From the NCBI GenBank assembly GCA_003561515.1, contig PWWL01000220.1, positions 1-63,988 of the forward strand: DNA of 63,988 nt. Reading direction: 5' to 3'. Below are positions 1 through 7,435 of the stretch, piece after piece. This stretch comes from Balneolaceae bacterium (GTDB lineage: Bacteria > Bacteroidota > Rhodothermia > Balneolales > Balneolaceae). Both the position numbers and the translations under genes were made by a program. Positions within the stretch are counted from its first letter, which is position 1. Each line of letters begins with the position of its first letter. Under the pieces are notes generated by a model. That model did not search any database and was not told the origin of the DNA. It saw nothing but the letters and a program-made list of their open reading frames with translations.

Positions 1-2
1 CC

Positions 3-533
3 CTGCTTAACCTGATCCGCTATGCCAAAGAGCGGGTCCCGATTCCCATACATCCACGATACGATGATGTTCAGGTTGGCAGCCGCGATATTTTTAACTA
101 CCCGTTTCTGTTCATTACCGGCCACGGCAACATTGTATTCAATGATACCGAAATGGACAACATCAGGCGCTACCTCGAAAACGGCGGATTTCTGATGGTG
201 GATGATGACTACGGTATGGATCAATATGTTCGCCCGCTGCTGAAGCGGATCTTTCCGGATGAGGAGTTTTTTGAGCTGCCCGCCAACCATCCGATCTACA
301 ACATCGTGTACGACTTTCCGGAGGGACGTCCGCCAAAGGTTCATGAACACGATGGCAAACCACCGCAGGCGTTTGGAGTTTACAGGGGCGGACGCATGGT
401 AATTCTCTACACCTACGAGTCGAACCCCAGCGATGGCTGGGCGTACGATAAACACGACAACCCCGCAGAAATCGTGCAGGCCGCCCTGCGCTTTGGCGTT
501 AACGTGCTGGTGTATGCGATGACGCATCCATAA
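3..533 (+). CDS. DUF4159 domain protein, 3' part (5' end outside the window)
   Basis: The frame is open from base 3, so only the last 176 residues are present. The first internal ATG at 153 is not the real start, because the upstream residues continue the same domain. Motifs typical of DUF4159 are visible: the glycine-rich strand GGFLMVDDDYG, the HPIY turn, and the C-terminal segment with SDGWAYD and a final hydrophobic strand. The domain resembles the class I glutamine amidotransferase-like fold and often accompanies MoxR/Bat-type gene sets. Its biochemical role is unknown. No signal peptide can be judged because the N-terminus is missing. Confidence 0.8.
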   Translation: MLNLIRYAKERVPIPIHPRYDDVQVGSRDIFNYPFLFITGHGNIVFNDTEMDNIRRYLENGGFLMVDDDYGMDQYVRPLLKRIFPDEEFFELPANHPIYNIVYDFPEGRPPKVHEHDGKPPQAFGVYRGGRMVILYTYESNPSDGWAYDKHDNPAEIVQAALRFGVNVLVYAMTHP

Positions 534-680
534 GTCCACCCCGTCTGACGACTCTTGAACCAATCAATTCAAGGCCACGGTAACTAGAAATTTTAGATGA
601 ATGCTTCATGCAGTTAATTATGGACACAGCTTAATCAATGTGTAAAGTATTCTTGGACCTTATATAACCAAGTACCGATT

Positions 681-765
681 AACCACAAATTTCACAAGGG
701 TTTACACAAAGTGCACAATGACAACTTTGTGTTCAGCGTGCATTTCTTCGTACCATTGTGGTTAT
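681..765. repeat. AT-rich inverted repeat (ACCACAA...TTGTGGT)
   Basis: An imperfect palindrome about 85 bases long fills the space between the DUF4159 and DASS genes. The outer arms are aaccacaaa and attgtggtt. An inner pair, cacaaagt and actttgtg, brackets a short centre. This kind of 'cacaaag' palindrome is commonly dispersed in Bacteroidota genomes. No coding potential is seen. The rest of 534-780 holds nothing recognisable. Confidence 0.55.
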
Positions 766-780
766 CTCTCACTTTCTATA

Positions 781-2238
781 TCAAATCAACAGCCACAACA
801 TAAACACAATAAGGAACGGGCTCACCAATGCAATAATCAGCCCCACCGACCGGAAGTCGGCCTGCTTCAGGTAGTTGGTTGAGAACACCAGCGCGTTGGG
901 CGGGGTTGAGATCGGAAGCAGAAGTGCGGTTGAGGCCGCAAACCCGAGCGTTACCACCATCAGCAGAATGAAATCAGGCGGTACCAACAGAGCCCCGAAC
1001 GGAATCAGGATACTGGCCGCCGCGGTGTTGCTCATTACGTTTGAGGCAAGACTTGTTACAATGGCCATCATCAGAATCACCACATACGGGTTTTCCAAAA
1101 CCGGAATCAGGCCCACCATATAGTCGGCCAGCCCCGATTCGTTGATGGCGATGCCGAGTGTGAGTCCGCCGGCAACCAGAATGAGCGTATCCCAGGGAAT
1201 CAGCTTGATCTCTTCAGCCTGGATGATGCCAACGGCTGTAAAAATGACAATCGGTATGAGGGAAACCACCGCTACGGGAATCATGTGAACGGTGGAGGTC
1301 ATCCAAAGCCCGATGGTAACTAAAAATGTGAGTACAACGATAATCCTGTTTTCGAGCGTGTTTCGATCTGCAAGATCGCGCGGTGTGGGCTCTTCTTCCA
1401 CAATCAGATCGAGGCTTTCTATATCGGTGACGTAGATTTTTTTCAATGCGTACCACGAGAGCAGGATCAGGATTAGCGCAGTAGGAACGCCGGGAATCAT
1501 CCAGTCAACAAATGAGAAATCGTACCCTGATGCCTGCAGAATACCCAGGGCAATGGCGTTGGGTGAACTGCCGATTACCGTGCCAATTCCACCCACGGTG
1601 GCAGATGCCGCAACGCCAAGCATCATCGCTTTAATAATCGGCTCCTCTTTGCCGTACTGTTTGGCAAATGGCATGATGATGGTGAGCATCATGGCGGTGG
1701 TTGCCGTGTTTGAAATAAACATGCTCAGAAAACCCGTTGTGAGCATAATCCCCAGCAGCAGGTTGTACGGCTTGGTTCCAAAGCGCTTGATGACAACCGC
1801 CGAAAACTTGCGGTCGAACTTGGTGATTTGTGCTCCAATAGCAAGGATGAACCCTCCAAGAAGGATCCAGATAACCGGACTCGACCAGGTATTCACGTAG
1901 GTTTCCCAATTCTCTGTTATTTCGAGTGGAGCCGGACTCTCAAGAAAAAACACGGCGAGGCCGATTACCAGGAAACTTACGGCAAATGGCGGGATGGCCT
2001 CAGAAATCCAGAGAGCGGCGGCAACGATGAGGATAAAGAGGGCGTGTCGTGCCGATGGCTCAAGTGCTGCAGGCGCAAAGAATTCCACAAAAGCTACACT
2101 TCCAAGGATGATCAGGAAGAGCAAGGTTAGATTGCGCGTAACGGGCCATTTTACCCGCTTCATGTAGCGCGTTGCCGCATACCTCGAATCGGCAAATGTG
2201 AACCGCCGCAGCCTGTTTTTGATCCTTGTTTTTAGCAT
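781..2238 (-). CDS. DASS/SLC13 family sodium:anion symporter
   Basis: The 485-residue protein is almost entirely hydrophobic, with about a dozen membrane segments. It carries the two SNT signature repeats of the divalent anion:sodium symporter family (SNTATTAMMLT near residue 175 and SNTAAASILIPF near 410). The family imports dicarboxylates, citrate or sulfate with sodium across the inner membrane. The N-terminal 35 residues are basic and cytosolic. A proline-containing motif LLPISTPPNALVF near the C-terminus is typical. Substrate cannot be told from sequence; the related but distinct SLC13 protein at 10674 lies with sulfur genes, whereas this one stands alone. Confidence 0.88.
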   Translation of the reverse strand: MLKTRIKNRLRRFTFADSRYAATRYMKRVKWPVTRNLTLLFLIILGSVAFVEFFAPAALEPSARHALFILIVAAALWISEAIPPFAVSFLVIGLAVFFLESPAPLEITENWETYVNTWSSPVIWILLGGFILAIGAQITKFDRKFSAVVIKRFGTKPYNLLLGIMLTTGFLSMFISNTATTAMMLTIIMPFAKQYGKEEPIIKAMMLGVAASATVGGIGTVIGSSPNAIALGILQASGYDFSFVDWMIPGVPTALILILLSWYALKKIYVTDIESLDLIVEEEPTPRDLADRNTLENRIIVVLTFLVTIGLWMTSTVHMIPVAVVSLIPIVIFTAVGIIQAEEIKLIPWDTLILVAGGLTLGIAINESGLADYMVGLIPVLENPYVVILMMAIVTSLASNVMSNTAAASILIPFGALLVPPDFILLMVVTLGFAASTALLLPISTPPNALVFSTNYLKQADFRSVGLIIALVSPFLIVFMLWLLI

Positions 2239-2400
2239 AGCTGATAGCCCCGATCTCAGATGGTCTCACTTATTAATAATACAAAATCAGCTTTTTAGAC
2301 GCTAAACAGAAACATGTTTGCAAGCTAACTTTCAGGAACGATAGGTGCGGAGGTTGGTTTATGTGAAATGATTGCAACCTAAACCTTTACAGCAAAAACT

Positions 2401-2667
2401 ATGGACTACAAAAAGAAATGGTGGAGACACTCGGTGATTGGGGTAACACTGGTCGGATTGGGCATCAACTTTGTTGCGGAAGCAACCATAATCAAAAGCA
2501 ATAGCCCGGCAGAGTTTGATCTGGGGCATGCTGCACTCTGGTTCTGGATTGGCCTGTTCGGATTAGTATCTATAAACGCGGGGATATCTTTTATAGCAGA
2601 TGCGGTAAAGCAAAGAATCTATGCCGAGATAGAGAGTGGGGATGCGCCGGTTCGGGGAGGAAACTAA
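2401..2667 (+). CDS. Small two-helix membrane protein of unknown function
   Basis: An 88-residue ORF opening with a basic stretch (MDYKKKWWRH) followed by two predicted membrane helices (about residues 11-30 and 44-68) and a short charged tail. It is divergent from the DASS transporter. The N-terminal positive charges and the size fit a small integral membrane protein. No family is recognised. The start is the first ATG; no clear Shine-Dalgarno site precedes it, as for many genes here. Confidence 0.6.
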   Translation: MDYKKKWWRHSVIGVTLVGLGINFVAEATIIKSNSPAEFDLGHAALWFWIGLFGLVSINAGISFIADAVKQRIYAEIESGDAPVRGGN

Positions 2668-2730
2668 CCGTGGTTAATGCTATAATCTGAATGAGGGTTG
2701 AGCAGATGTGCAAGTGTACATACCAGGTAA

Positions 2731-2762
2731 AGTTGACAGCAGGCAGTTGGCAGTAGGCAACT
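2731..2762. repeat. GGCAGT-type microrepeat
   Basis: A short run of imperfect tandem units related to (a)ggcagt(t), as in ggcagttggcagtaggcaa. It lies in the 137-base gap between the small membrane protein and the riboflavin gene. Similar strings are dispersed in Bacteroidota intergenic regions. Function unknown. Confidence 0.4.
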
Positions 2763-2804
2763 CATGTAGCAGATTTTAGCTGAGCCCTGATCCCTAAGCC
2801 TTGC

Positions 2805-4028
2805 TTACTCCAGCATCAGCTTCTTCAAAAAACCTTCACGTGTCTGTGGCTTATCGAGCTTTTCTTCAGGATGGTCGGTGTCGATGTGGCTGACGGGAAT
2901 TGGGACTTCCTCTACCATCTCCAGGCCAAAGCTATTCAAACCCACTCGCTTTACTGGATTGTTGGTTAGCAGGCGCAGTTTTCGGATGCCAAGCGCGTGC
3001 AGTATCTGGGCACCTACACCGTAATCGCGGGAGTCCATCTTGGCCCCGAGCTTTTTCCGGATTTCATCTTTCGAATGGCCATCATCCTGTAGCTTGATGG
3101 CAAGAATCTGGTCTACCACGTTGCGTTCGTGGCTCATCTGATCCATGTAGAGTACGGCCCCGCGGCCCTCTTTTTCGATCATACGCATACACTGATGCAA
3201 TAAGCCGGTTTTGTCGCTTCGCTTGCTTCCAAAGATATCGCCGAGCATGTTGGTTGCGTGAACCCTCGCCAGCACGGGATCCTCTTCACTCCACTCGCCT
3301 TTGGTAAATGCGAGGTGGTGTTCGCCGGTCAGCTTCTCCTGGAACACGTGAAGCTGGAAGTCGCCGTAGATGGTTGGCATGTCCACGCTCATCACGTTAT
3401 TTACGAGCGATTCGTGTTTCATCCGGTAGGCGATCAGGTCTTTGATCGTTACCAGCTTCATTTCAAATTTTTTTGATAGCTCAATCAGTTCAGGCAGACG
3501 AGCCATTCCTCCATCATCGTGCATAATTTCGCAGATGATGCCGGCCGGCGCAGAATTGGCAAGCCTCGCAAAATCGATGGCCGCTTCGGTATGTCCGGCG
3601 CGGCGAAGAACACCGCCATCCGCTCCAATCAGCGGAAAAACATGGCCGGGACGACGGAAATCGGTCGGGTGTGCCTTTGGGTTGATCAGCTCCTTAATGG
3701 TGTTAGCGCGGTCGGGCGCTGAAATGCCGGTGGTGGTGAGTTTCTTGTGATCAACTGAGATGGTAAAAGCAGCTTCATCGGGATCGGCGCCGTCGGTAAC
3801 CATGTAGTCGAGGTTCAGCTCGTGGGCGCGATGCCGGGTGATAGGCACACACACAAGCCCGCGGCCGTGCTTCACCATAATGTTGATTGCTTCCGGCGTC
3901 ACCTTATCGGCCGCCATCAGAAAATCCCCCTCATTCTCGCGGTCTTCATCATCCACCACGATGATCATCTTCCCCGCGCGAATATCCTCAATCGCCTCAG
4001 GAATGCTATGGAAAGGGGATTTTGTCAT
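2805..4028 (-). CDS. ribBA: 3,4-dihydroxy-2-butanone-4-phosphate synthase fused to a degenerate GTP cyclohydrolase II domain
   Basis: Residues 1-205 form a normal RibB domain, which makes dihydroxybutanone phosphate from ribulose 5-phosphate. The acidic loop VDDEDRENEGD and the HRAGHTEAAIDFARL and CEIMHDDGGMARLPEL motifs are intact. Residues 210-407 follow the RibA (GTP cyclohydrolase II) layout, with FGSKRSD, YGVGAQIL and LTNNPVKRVGL. However, the zinc site is gone: the usual HSEC is HATN and the usual CDC is SDK. The GTP cyclohydrolase half is therefore probably not a zinc enzyme, and the gene resembles the RibBX hybrids described in Proteobacteria. A separate RibA would be needed elsewhere. 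No FMN riboswitch is seen upstream. Confidence 0.88.
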   Translation of the reverse strand: MTKSPFHSIPEAIEDIRAGKMIIVVDDEDRENEGDFLMAADKVTPEAINIMVKHGRGLVCVPITRHRAHELNLDYMVTDGADPDEAAFTISVDHKKLTTTGISAPDRANTIKELINPKAHPTDFRRPGHVFPLIGADGGVLRRAGHTEAAIDFARLANSAPAGIICEIMHDDGGMARLPELIELSKKFEMKLVTIKDLIAYRMKHESLVNNVMSVDMPTIYGDFQLHVFQEKLTGEHHLAFTKGEWSEEDPVLARVHATNMLGDIFGSKRSDKTGLLHQCMRMIEKEGRGAVLYMDQMSHERNVVDQILAIKLQDDGHSKDEIRKKLGAKMDSRDYGVGAQILHALGIRKLRLLTNNPVKRVGLNSFGLEMVEEVPIPVSHIDTDHPEEKLDKPQTREGFLKKLMLE

Positions 4029-4148
4029 TGTTGGTTATTGGTGTAATGGTTAATCGTGTAATTGAATAATCGGGGTAAATCAGATCAGAGTTGTCTCATA
4101 AACTCTCAAAAATCAACAATTATCAATCAACCATTAACAATTAATGAA

Positions 4149-4469
4149 TCACTGCTGTTTGCCCGGATTTACATCTGTGATCGAGCCTTTTTGGAATCGT
4201 GCCTTAACGCCGCTGTCGATTTCCAATAAAACGGTCTCCTCGTCGATTGAGTTCACAATACCGAACATCCCTCCCGATGTAACCACTTTGTCTCCTTTTT
4301 TCATTTCGCCCACTTTCTTTTGAATCTCTTTCTGGCGCTTACTCTGTGGACGAATGATGAAGAAGTAAAAAACAAAAAAGAGGGCACCCAGAAAAAACAG
4401 GTTAATGATGGCGCCGTCGCCACCGCCATCAGGTGAGCCCATCAGGAAAAATAGTTGTAAAAAGGTCAT
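4149..4469 (-). CDS. yajC: Preprotein translocase accessory subunit YajC
   Basis: A 106-residue protein with one membrane helix (residues 22-38) followed at once by the YajC hallmark IIRPQSKRQKE. Next come a basic linker, a KKGDKVVTSGGMFG motif and a small beta domain. YajC is part of the SecDF-YajC complex that assists SecYEG-dependent export. The length is typical. It lies 120 bases before ribBA on the same strand, across an AT-rich spacer of tgattgtt-like strings. Confidence 0.93.
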   Translation of the reverse strand: MTFLQLFFLMGSPDGGGDGAIINLFFLGALFFVFYFFIIRPQSKRQKEIQKKVGEMKKGDKVVTSGGMFGIVNSIDEETVLLEIDSGVKARFQKGSITDVNPGKQQ

Positions 4470-4654
4470 TTCAGATTTTTTATATGGTTTGTAATACAGC
4501 TTTCAAAGATAGCGGTTTATCCGCCGGAGAGCAATAAAATCGGCGCACAGTAATCTCCAGGAACGCAGCAAGCGTTAAGGGAGGGAATATGCTAAATTAG
4601 TATGATTCGCTGATTTGAAAAGAAAAACAGAAGTATACGGCGCCAGGAGCCATA

Positions 4655-5074
4655 TTAAAACGTGAAATACCGCACGCCTTCCTGTTTCATAAATGCGGCT
4701 ACCTCAGGCGGACTTGCAGATCCCACACCATCTATCAGGTCTTCTGATGTGTATTCTCTGTTTGGCAGAAAAATTCCGCAAACTTCAACCGTTGCTCTGC
4801 GGTCCAGTAAACCCATTAGAAGTTGTTTTGGCGAGCGATCGGCCGGGGCAAATGCGGGAGATTCAGAACCTCTAACCGCAAGCTCTCCTGCATCACTACA
4901 GAGCAATACCCGTACGTTTACATCTTGATTCATCGATTGGGTGGCAAGCACCATGGCCATCATTTGTGTCTCGGCATCGCCGGATGTAAGTACGACAAAA
5001 AGATCGTCTGTGTCTTCAGCGAATGCTGTTGAAAAGCTGAATAATAGGGCTGTAAAAAGCATTAGTAACTTCAT
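4655..5074 (-). CDS. Periplasmic DsrE-like sulfur-relay protein
   Basis: A 139-residue protein with a clear signal peptide (residues 1-19, ending FAEDTDD) and a DsrE/DsrF-like fold. It has an opening hydrophobic strand, a helix-strand with one Cys near residue 60, and the typical VEVCG motif near residue 96, whose Cys is the likely persulfide carrier. DsrE proteins hand sulfane sulfur between partners. It lies 21 bases downstream of the GntR gene on the same strand and is almost surely co-transcribed with it. That places it in the same sulfur response as the divergent YeeE genes. Confidence 0.75.
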   Translation of the reverse strand: MKLLMLFTALLFSFSTAFAEDTDDLFVVLTSGDAETQMMAMVLATQSMNQDVNVRVLLCSDAGELAVRGSESPAFAPADRSPKQLLMGLLDRRATVEVCGIFLPNREYTSEDLIDGVGSASPPEVAAFMKQEGVRYFTF

Positions 5075-5095
5075 GTTCTGAATATCTTTGTTCTG

Positions 5096-5881
5096 TTATC
5101 TGTTAAATATTGGGATAAACTCTTTAAGAGGCATGTTTGCAAAATTTCCGTTGCTCTCTTGAGGTCGCTCGAGAGTCATTTCATACATTACCTTGTCGGT
5201 TCTGTAGTATCTCCGCTGAAAATATACAGGCTTATTTCCGATTGTATAGGTAGAGCGTTCGATGAGAAGCAATGGTGAGCCTTCTTCGACATTGAGTTCT
5301 GCAGAAAGCTGCTTATCAGCAATGTCGGCTGTAAAGCGATATGTTCCGCGCACTACTTTTATATCGTACTCGTCTTCAAGAATTTTATAAATCGTGGAAT
5401 GCTTAAGTGTGTCGGCTGAAAGAAGCTGCCCGTAAAAGATTGTGAGCCAGGTACTATCGAATGCAATTGGTTTGCCATCACCCAATCGAAGTCGATCAAT
5501 TTGTAGAACTTTGGTTCCTTCTTCAATCTGAAGGGGTGCCTGCAGCCAGGTGGGGGCTTCAATCACTTTGAACTCATGCACTTCAGATGATGCATTGAGG
5601 CCGGCCCTGTCCATGTCTTCGTTGAAATCAGTCAGACGAACAAGGTTGTGAGGAGTGCGCTTATCGCTAACAAATGAGCCGAGGCCCTGACAGCGATAGA
5701 TAATGTCTTCACTTTCGAGGGATTGAAGCGCCCGGCGGATGGTTACCCTGCTGACGTCGAACTTTTTTGCGAGCTCATTTTCCGAGGGCAGTTTCTCCTC
5801 AGGTTCAAATAAGCCTTCATCAATCTGATTTCTGATCCATTGAGAGATCTGGCTGTGACGTGGTATTCCTTTTTTTAGCAT
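5096..5881 (-). CDS. GntR/HutC-family transcriptional regulator
   Basis: Residues 8-75 form a GntR winged helix (PSENELAKKFDVSRVTIRRAL). Residues 95-240 form a UTRA effector domain, with the LLIERSTYTIGNKPVYFQ region typical of HutC regulators. The 261-residue length is normal. It is divergent from the YeeE operon and co-directional with the DsrE gene. Two related palindromes of the form ACTTGT-N4-ACAAGT (one perfect, one with a single mismatch) lie in the intergenic region and are the probable operators. The sulfur context suggests it senses a sulfur metabolite, although UTRA domains usually bind sugars or amino acids. The ligand is unknown. Confidence 0.9.
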   Translation of the reverse strand: MLKKGIPRHSQISQWIRNQIDEGLFEPEEKLPSENELAKKFDVSRVTIRRALQSLESEDIIYRCQGLGSFVSDKRTPHNLVRLTDFNEDMDRAGLNASSEVHEFKVIEAPTWLQAPLQIEEGTKVLQIDRLRLGDGKPIAFDSTWLTIFYGQLLSADTLKHSTIYKILEDEYDIKVVRGTYRFTADIADKQLSAELNVEEGSPLLLIERSTYTIGNKPVYFQRRYYRTDKVMYEMTLERPQESNGNFANMPLKEFIPIFNR

Positions 5882-5929
5882 GGGATTGAATTTTCTTTCA
5901 ATGTACTTAAAAAAGAAGACATCGTCAAT

Positions 5930-5945
5930 ACTTGTATTTACATGT
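5930..5945. promoter_or_regulatory. Near-perfect GntR-type operator before gntR
   Basis: ACTTGT-ATTT-ACATGT matches the palindrome ACTTGT-N4-ACAAGT with one mismatch. It sits 49-64 bases upstream of the gntR start, where it could mediate autoregulation. The assignment rests on its similarity to the perfect copy 181 bases away and on the adjacent GntR gene. Confidence 0.6.
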
Positions 5946-6110
5946 AGTATTTGTTATCATTTCATGACCAAAGAAAATCGTAAACATGCCGGCCGTCGCT
6001 CGGGTATTATGCATTTTCTTGCGTTTTAATACGAAGGGCGGCGCATATTTTTGACTAAAAGTGCCGCCGGTTCTTTATGCTGGCTTATCAGTAGTTGGAA
6101 ATTTCATACA

Positions 6111-6146
6111 ACTTGTATTGACAAGTATTGCCAAGTTTTTTATCTT
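6111..6146 (+). promoter_or_regulatory. YeeE operon promoter with overlapping GntR operator
   Basis: A perfect palindrome ACTTGT-ATTG-ACAAGT (6111-6126) overlaps a TTGACA box (6118-6123). A TATCTT box follows after exactly 17 bases (6141-6146). This is a standard sigma-70-like promoter with the operator on the -35 element, which predicts repression. Transcription would begin near 6153, about 35 bases before the ATG at 6187. That rules against the upstream GTG at 6061 as the translational start. Confidence 0.65.
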
Positions 6147-6186
6147 GTCAGAAACACAAATAAATCCATTTAACTTAACTGACAAC

Positions 6187-6750
6187 ATGTTTGACTTTTT
6201 ATATGAACCGTGGCCCTGGTACGTGGCCGGCCCGATCATCGGGTTAACAGTGCCAATATTGCTGCTATTAGGAGGAAAAATGTTTGGCGTATCAGCCAAT
6301 CTTCGCCATGCATGCGCAGCATGTAACTTCGGCAATGTTCAATTTTTTAATTACGACTGGAAATCAGCCGGAAAATGGAACCTGACATTTTTAGTAGGTT
6401 CTGTTTTAGGTGGATTTTTAGGCGGATATGTATTCGCTAATCCTGAGCCAATTGCGTTGGCGCAATCCACAATTACTGATCTGCAGGCAATGGGAATTCA
6501 GGATTTTAACGGGTTAGTGCCCGATGACCTTTTCGCCTGGGGAGCTCTTGGTTCAATTCCTGGATTAATCGTCTTAATAGTTGGAGGCTTTTTGGTGGGC
6601 TTTGGCGCACGGTATGCCGGTGGATGTACATCCGGTCACGCTATTTCGGGCTTGTCTGATTTGCAGCTTGCATCACTCATAGCGGTTATAGGCTTCTTTA
6701 TCGGTGGCCTTCTAATGACATGGATCATCTACCCCATCATTCTATCATAA
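6187..6750 (+). CDS. YeeE/YedE family (TsuA-like) sulfur transporter, first half
   Basis: Starting at ATG 6187 the protein has 187 residues and opens with FLYEPWPWYVAGPIIGL, the usual beginning of this family. About four or five membrane segments follow. Conserved cysteines appear in HACAACNFG and in GGCTSGHAISG, the latter matching the cysteine motif through which TsuA-type YeeE proteins pass thiosulfate. It is half of the usual fused protein; the GACPG half is encoded next. A longer frame opens with GTG at 6061, but the promoter lies inside that extension. The role is probably uptake of thiosulfate or related sulfur species. Confidence 0.85.
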   Translation: MFDFLYEPWPWYVAGPIIGLTVPILLLLGGKMFGVSANLRHACAACNFGNVQFFNYDWKSAGKWNLTFLVGSVLGGFLGGYVFANPEPIALAQSTITDLQAMGIQDFNGLVPDDLFAWGALGSIPGLIVLIVGGFLVGFGARYAGGCTSGHAISGLSDLQLASLIAVIGFFIGGLLMTWIIYPIILS

Positions 6751-6769
6751 AATACTTACAGTTATAGTT

Positions 6770-7195
6770 ATGAAATTTTCAGAATATTTAAAGTACTTAG
6801 TGATTGGCACAGTATTTGGCTTTGTGCTGATGAAATCAGAGGTAGTATCCTGGTTTCGTATCCAGGAGATGTTCCGGTTTGATGCATTCCATATGTATGG
6901 AATAATTGGTGTAGCTGTAATCGTTGGGATTATTTCTGTGCAGATCATCAAAAGGAACAATATGAAAGATGCCAATGGCAATCCCATTTCCATCCCTCCA
7001 AAAGATGCATCTCAGGTAAAACGCTACTTAATCGGTGGTTCTATGTTTGGGCTGGGATGGGCATTGCTTGGTGCGTGTCCAGGGCCGATGTTTGCACTGC
7101 TCGGAAGCGGGCTTACAATTATGGCAATTCCGATTCTTGCAGCACTTGCCGGCACATATACGTATGGATTGCTCAGAGATAAATTGCCGCACTGA
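6770..7195 (+). CDS. YeeE/YedE family (TsuA-like) sulfur transporter, second half
   Basis: A 141-residue membrane protein with about four helices and the second family signature, LLGACPGPMF, near residue 104. Together with the preceding gene it rebuilds a full YeeE/YedE transporter, an arrangement seen in split pairs of many bacteria. The gap to the first half is 19 bases, so they are co-transcribed. A charged loop (residues 60-85) separates helices 2 and 3. Expected activity is movement of thiosulfate or another sulfur anion through the membrane via conserved cysteines. Confidence 0.88.
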   Translation: MKFSEYLKYLVIGTVFGFVLMKSEVVSWFRIQEMFRFDAFHMYGIIGVAVIVGIISVQIIKRNNMKDANGNPISIPPKDASQVKRYLIGGSMFGLGWALLGACPGPMFALLGSGLTIMAIPILAALAGTYTYGLLRDKLPH

Positions 7196-7216
7196 TGTGA
7201 GGTGAGATAAAAAAAT

Positions 7217-7279
7217 AGTCCCCTCTTGAGAGGGGCTCCGAGCGAAGCGATTCCCACGTAGTGATTTAGGGGTGTGTTC
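7217..7279 (+). repeat. Dispersed palindrome, CCCCTCTTGAGAGGGG type
   Basis: A perfect hairpin (7220-7235) is followed by the tail gatttaggggtgtgtt. The same tail follows hairpins at 23518 and, in altered form, at 42689. An inverted partner begins with aaacacacc at 7321. It lies between the YeeE pair and the dioxygenase gene. It lacks a T-run, so it is a repeat rather than a simple terminator. Confidence 0.65.
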
Positions 7280-7319
7280 GTTAGGGCAACAAACCGGATT
7301 TAGATTGATCAACGCCATC

Positions 7320-7392
7320 TAAACACACCGCTGAGCCTTCTAAGCAACGCTTCGCGTTCTTATCCGGCTCAGTCCCCTCTCAAAAGGGGAGG
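7320..7392 (-). repeat. Inverted partner of the dispersed palindrome
   Basis: It starts with aaacacacc, the complement of the ggtgtgtt tail of the preceding element. It ends in a CCCCTCTCAAAAGGGG hairpin (7373-7388). The two elements face each other over about 40 bases just before the dioxygenase gene. Confidence 0.6.
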
Positions 7393-7435
7393 TTTTCAAG
7401 AACATCAACAATCAACAAACAAAAAGGTAAATAAC

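Noticed and set aside
6061-6186. GTG-initiated N-terminal extension of the first YeeE protein
   Set aside because: It contains the operator and promoter of the operon and lacks family similarity; ATG 6187 gives the canonical start.
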